Shown here: one piece after another, positions 59,276 to 62,005 of the stretch
Layout of the letters: the number at the start of each line of letters is the position of its first letter
How positions within the stretch are numbered: the first letter of the stretch is position 1
Assembly (NCBI GenBank): GCA_002345025.1
Contig: DDUX01000090.1
Span: 1-62,005, forward strand
Direction: 5' to 3'
Origin: Candidatus Accumulibacter iunctus
GTDB taxonomy: Bacteria; Pseudomonadota; Gammaproteobacteria; Burkholderiales; Rhodocyclaceae
Length of the DNA: 62,005 nucleotides
Made by a program: the position numbers and the translations under genes
The notes under the pieces: model-generated
Seen by the model: the letters and a program-made list of their open reading frames with translations, nothing else
Databases searched by the model: none
Told to the model about the DNA's origin: nothing

Positions 59276-61723
59276 TCAGTTCTTCTGCAGACGCAACGAG
59301 TTGCTCACGACCGAGAGCGACGAGAGGGCCATCGCCGCCGAGGCGATCATCGGGCTGAGGTGTCCGGCAGCTGCTACCGGGATCGCGACGACGTTGTAGC
59401 CGAGCGCCCAGAAGAGGTTCTGACGGACGATTCGCATCGTCTGTCGGGAGAGATCGATCGCCGCCGCGACGCGCCCGATGTCGCCGCCGACGAGGGTGAT
59501 GTCGGCTGCTTCGAGGGCGATGTCGGCGCCGCTGCCGATCGCCATTCCGGCATTGGCAGCCGTCAGCGCCGGCGCGTCGTTGATGCCGTCGCCGATCATG
59601 CCGACGCGCCTGCCCAGCCGCTGCAGGTCGCGGATCAACGCCAGCTTGTCGGCCGGTGTGGCGCGCGCGACGACGCGTCCGATGCCCACTTGGCGGGCGA
59701 TCTGGCGGGCGACGGCGGCGACGTCACCGGTGGCCATCACGGTCTCGATGCCGAGGCGATGCAGCAGTGCGATTGCCTCGCGCGCGCCGGCACGCGGCTG
59801 GTCGGCGACTGCCAGCAGTGCGACGAGACGGCCGTCGAGGGCGACGAAGACCGGCGTCCGGCCTTGGTCAGCGAGCGCCGCCGCCTGCGCCAGGCTGGCG
59901 GCACAGTCGATGCCGGCCTCCGCGAGCAGCGCCGAGTTGCCGATCAGCACCGCATGGTGCTCGCAGACGGCACGCACACCGCGCCCGGGTATCGCCTTGA
60001 ACTCGCTGCATTCTGCCGGCGCGATCACCTGTGCCGCGCACCAGGCAGTGATCGCCCGGCCCAGGAAGTGCTCGGAGCCAGCCTCCGCAGCCGCAATGAT
60101 TGCCAGCAGCCTGCTCCGGTCGACGGCGGCGGCAGGGAAGAAATCGGTGAGCACCGGTCGGCCTTCGGTGATCGTGCCGGTCTTGTCGAAGACGACCGTG
60201 TTCAGCCAGGCAGCGCTTTCCAGTGCCTCGCCGTTTCGGATGTAGATGCCGCGCCGCGCTGCCTGGCCGGTACCGACCATGATTGCCGTCGGCGTCGCCA
60301 GCCCGAGTGCACATGGACAGGCGATGAGCAGGACCGCGATGGCGTGTGCCAGAGCCGTCGCCGGCGGACTGCCGGCGAGCAGCCAGCCGCCGAAGGTCAG
60401 CCCGGCGACGCCGCCGACGGCAGGAACGAAGCGTTCCGAGATGCGGTCGGCGAGCCTCTGCACCGGCAGCTTGCTGCCCTGTGCATGGTCGACCAGGCGG
60501 ACGATTCCCGCCAGCACGGTGTCGGTACCGACCGCAGTGGCGCGCAGCGTGAAGCTGCCGTTGCCGTTGACGCAGCCGGCGTACACACGATCGCGGCAGC
60601 CCTTGCCGACCGGCAGCGACTCGCCGCTGAGCAGCGCTTCGTTCACCTCCGAACTGCCGGACTCGACGACGCCGTCGGCCGGAATGCGCTCGCCGGGACG
60701 CACGCGCAGCAGGTCGCCGACGACGACCTCGTCGATCGCCACCTCCTCCTCGCGGCCGTCGCGCAGGAGCACCGCAGTCGTCACCTGCAGCTCGCTCAGC
60801 TTGCGGATCGCCTCGCTCGCCTGCCCCTTGGCGCGCTCCTCGAGGAAGCGGCCGAGGAGGACGAAGCTGACGATGCCGGCGGCGGCCTCGAAATAGACGT
60901 GGTGCGACGGCTGCAGCAGGCCCGGCAGGCTGTACAGGTAAGCCGAGCCGGCGCCGATCGCGATCAGCGAGTCCATGTTGGCGCTCTTCTGCTGCGCCAT
61001 CTGCCAGGCCTTGGCGAAGATGTCGCGGCCGGGGCCGAAAAGCACCGGCGTTGCCAGTGCGACCTCGAGCAGGCGCAGTGCCGGCGAGCGATGCATCGCC
61101 ATGCCGAGCAGCATCACCGGTGCGCTCAGGGCAGCGGCGACGACGACGCGCTTTCTCGCCAGCGCGAGTCTCTCCTTTGCGCGCGCGACGAGCAGGCGCC
61201 GCTGCGCCAGCGTGTCCATCGCCTGCGCCCGGTAGCCGAGCCGGGTGATCATTGCGAACACCTCGTCACGGCTGATCGTGCCGCGGACGACCGCCGTCTG
61301 CGCGGCGAAATTGACGTTCGCCAGGTGGACGCGCGGATCACGGCGCAGCGACAGCTCGATCAGCAGGGCGCATGAGGCGCAGCTCATGCCTTCTATGGCC
61401 AGCGAGGATTCCAGCAGCGGCGAATCGCCGGCGAGCGCGCCGACGGTCGGCGCTCGTGTCGGCGGGCAGGCGGCCAGGCGGTCGATGATGTCGTCGACGC
61501 TGGCCAGCAGGCGGGCCTCCGGCAGGCACCGCGGATCGTAGTGGATCGCCAGCGAGCCGAGCGCGGCAACGGCGCGGACGTCGCTGATTTCGGGCCGCTT
61601 GCGCAGCAGGATCTCCAGGATGTAGCTGCGCTCTTCGTTCCGCACCAGCGGGGGCGCGATGACGCGCACCCGGCGCCGCAACCGGTGCACGACGCGGAGG
61701 TTGCGGTAGCCGCCGGAGCTCAT
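59276..61723 (-). CDS. Cu(I)-translocating P1B-type ATPase, CcoI/CopA2-like
   Basis: An 815-aa heavy-metal ATPase. The N-terminal ~95 residues look like a metal-binding fold without Cys, followed by a true HMA domain with GMSCASC (about 114-120). The membrane metal site is ACPCALGLATPTAIM (CPC), with MALSSLSVVSNSLRL at the end. The phosphorylation site is VFDKTGTITEG, and MIGDGINDAPAL is the hinge. The CPC and MxxSS pattern indicates Cu(I). Supply of copper to the cbb3 oxidase (CcoI) is the likely role, given SafE next to it and ccoGH elsewhere; plain copper export is the alternative. The start at 61723 follows the start of the domain. Confidence 0.9.
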   Translation of the reverse strand: MSSGGYRNLRVVHRLRRRVRVIAPPLVRNEERSYILEILLRKRPEISDVRAVAALGSLAIHYDPRCLPEARLLASVDDIIDRLAACPPTRAPTVGALAGDSPLLESSLAIEGMSCASCALLIELSLRRDPRVHLANVNFAAQTAVVRGTISRDEVFAMITRLGYRAQAMDTLAQRRLLVARAKERLALARKRVVVAAALSAPVMLLGMAMHRSPALRLLEVALATPVLFGPGRDIFAKAWQMAQQKSANMDSLIAIGAGSAYLYSLPGLLQPSHHVYFEAAAGIVSFVLLGRFLEERAKGQASEAIRKLSELQVTTAVLLRDGREEEVAIDEVVVGDLLRVRPGERIPADGVVESGSSEVNEALLSGESLPVGKGCRDRVYAGCVNGNGSFTLRATAVGTDTVLAGIVRLVDHAQGSKLPVQRLADRISERFVPAVGGVAGLTFGGWLLAGSPPATALAHAIAVLLIACPCALGLATPTAIMVGTGQAARRGIYIRNGEALESAAWLNTVVFDKTGTITEGRPVLTDFFPAAAVDRSRLLAIIAAAEAGSEHFLGRAITAWCAAQVIAPAECSEFKAIPGRGVRAVCEHHAVLIGNSALLAEAGIDCAASLAQAAALADQGRTPVFVALDGRLVALLAVADQPRAGAREAIALLHRLGIETVMATGDVAAVARQIARQVGIGRVVARATPADKLALIRDLQRLGRRVGMIGDGINDAPALTAANAGMAIGSGADIALEAADITLVGGDIGRVAAAIDLSRQTMRIVRQNLFWALGYNVVAIPVAAAGHLSPMIASAAMALSSLSVVSNSLRLQKN

Positions 61724-61951
61724 CTGCGTTCGCCACCCTTGCGGTAGCGAACGAGCAGGAAGACCAGGTAGAAGATCGTCAGCCAGGCGGCGCGGAACTT
61801 CAGCGGGTCGCGCAGCCATTGCTGGGTGATCAGATCCCAGTGCACGCGGATGAGATAGAAAGCCAGCAGGTCGTTGAGGAAGTTGAGGATCGCCCGTTCG
61901 CTCAGCGCGCTTTCGAGGACCGGTTGCACGCGGGGGCGCACGCCCTGCAAC
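61720..61951 (-). CDS. Small membrane protein upstream of the copper ATPase, 5' incomplete
   Basis: A reading frame of at least 76 residues that runs open into the contig end. It has LSERAILNFLNDLLAFYLIRVHW, then a membrane segment (WLTIFYLVFLLVRY, about 59-72) and a basic C-terminus. It overlaps the ATPase start by 4 bases, as in a coupled operon. The N-terminus is not known: the only in-window starts are a TTG at 61950 and GTGs downstream, and sequence beyond 61951 is adapter. I do not recognise the family. Confidence 0.6.
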
Positions 61952-62005
61952 AGATCGGAAGAGCGGCGTGGCGGGGAAGGAGGGAGAACTCGGGGGGCGG
62001 CGCGT
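61952..62005. other. Illumina adapter read-through at contig end
   Basis: The sequence begins AGATCGGAAGAGCG, the standard TruSeq adapter start. The following ~40 bases align with the rest of the universal adapter (CGTG, GGG.AA, CTCGG positions) with errors that are mostly changes to G, as in low-quality read ends. This is not genomic DNA. Confidence 0.93.

Noticed and set aside
59108..61375. 755-codon open frame antisense to the copper ATPase
   Set aside because: The coding evidence (DKTGT, CPC, HMA motif) is entirely on the other strand.

Overview
The window looks like one assembled contig from a GC-rich betaproteobacterium, most likely Rhodocyclales and probably a 'Candidatus Accumulibacter'-like organism. 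That assignment is inference. It rests on the high GC, the FNR/cbb3/NirS respiratory set, a tgt-yajC-secDF operon, polar-flagellum-type motAB, and the combination of ethylmalonyl-CoA (EMC) pathway genes with a Chloroflexus-type mesaconyl-CoA branch. No mobile element, CRISPR array or phage gene was seen. The last 54 bases (61952-62005) are Illumina adapter read-through, so the right edge is an assembly end and not biology.

Layout. 1-8 kb: the first codons of a short-chain dehydrogenase, an FNR-type oxygen sensor, and a complete cbb3 oxidase module (ccoNOQP, ccoG, fixH and a 46-aa membrane protein). FNR-like boxes lie upstream of fnr, ccoN and ccoG. 8-15 kb: tonB-like gene, Nudix hydrolase, motAB, GST, purB, two small conserved proteins, and a cytochrome c' convergent with a cytochrome b561. 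15-20 kb (minus strand): tgt-yajC-secD-secF. 20-27.7 kb (minus strand): pyruvate phosphate dikinase behind a four-gene pyruvate:ferredoxin oxidoreductase operon that includes a fused NAD(P)H/ferredoxin subunit.

28-47 kb is the main feature. Two divergent operons flank a 1.27-kb gene-free region. The minus-strand operon has two succinyl-CoA:malate-type CoA transferases, mesaconyl-CoA C1-C4 CoA transferase (mct), malyl/methylmalyl-CoA lyase (mcl) and mesaconyl-C1-CoA hydratase (mch). The plus-strand operon has a CitE-fold lyase of unknown substrate, methylsuccinyl-CoA dehydrogenase (mcd), a second double-hotdog MaoC protein, ethylmalonyl-CoA mutase (ecm), its G-protein chaperone (meaB), crotonyl-CoA carboxylase/reductase (ccr) fused to a CBS-domain pair, a quinone-oxidoreductase-like MDR protein, an (R)-enoyl-CoA hydratase (phaJ) and a mesaconyl-C4-CoA hydratase (meh). 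Together they encode most of the EMC pathway plus the glyoxylate-assimilation half of the 3-hydroxypropionate bicycle. The two meet at mesaconyl-C1-CoA, which could give either propionyl-CoA + glyoxylate or acetyl-CoA + pyruvate. Pyruvate:ferredoxin oxidoreductase and PPDK just upstream handle the pyruvate product.

47-62 kb: a very large SNF2-family ATPase, queA (away from tgt), tRNA-Leu(CAA), menA, a SUMT/NirE-type methyltransferase divergent from nirS (with an FNR box between them), a small cytochrome c, two NosL-like proteins, a SafE/TauE-like membrane protein and a Cu(I) P-type ATPase. The last group looks like a copper supply and quality module for the cbb3 oxidase or other copper enzymes.
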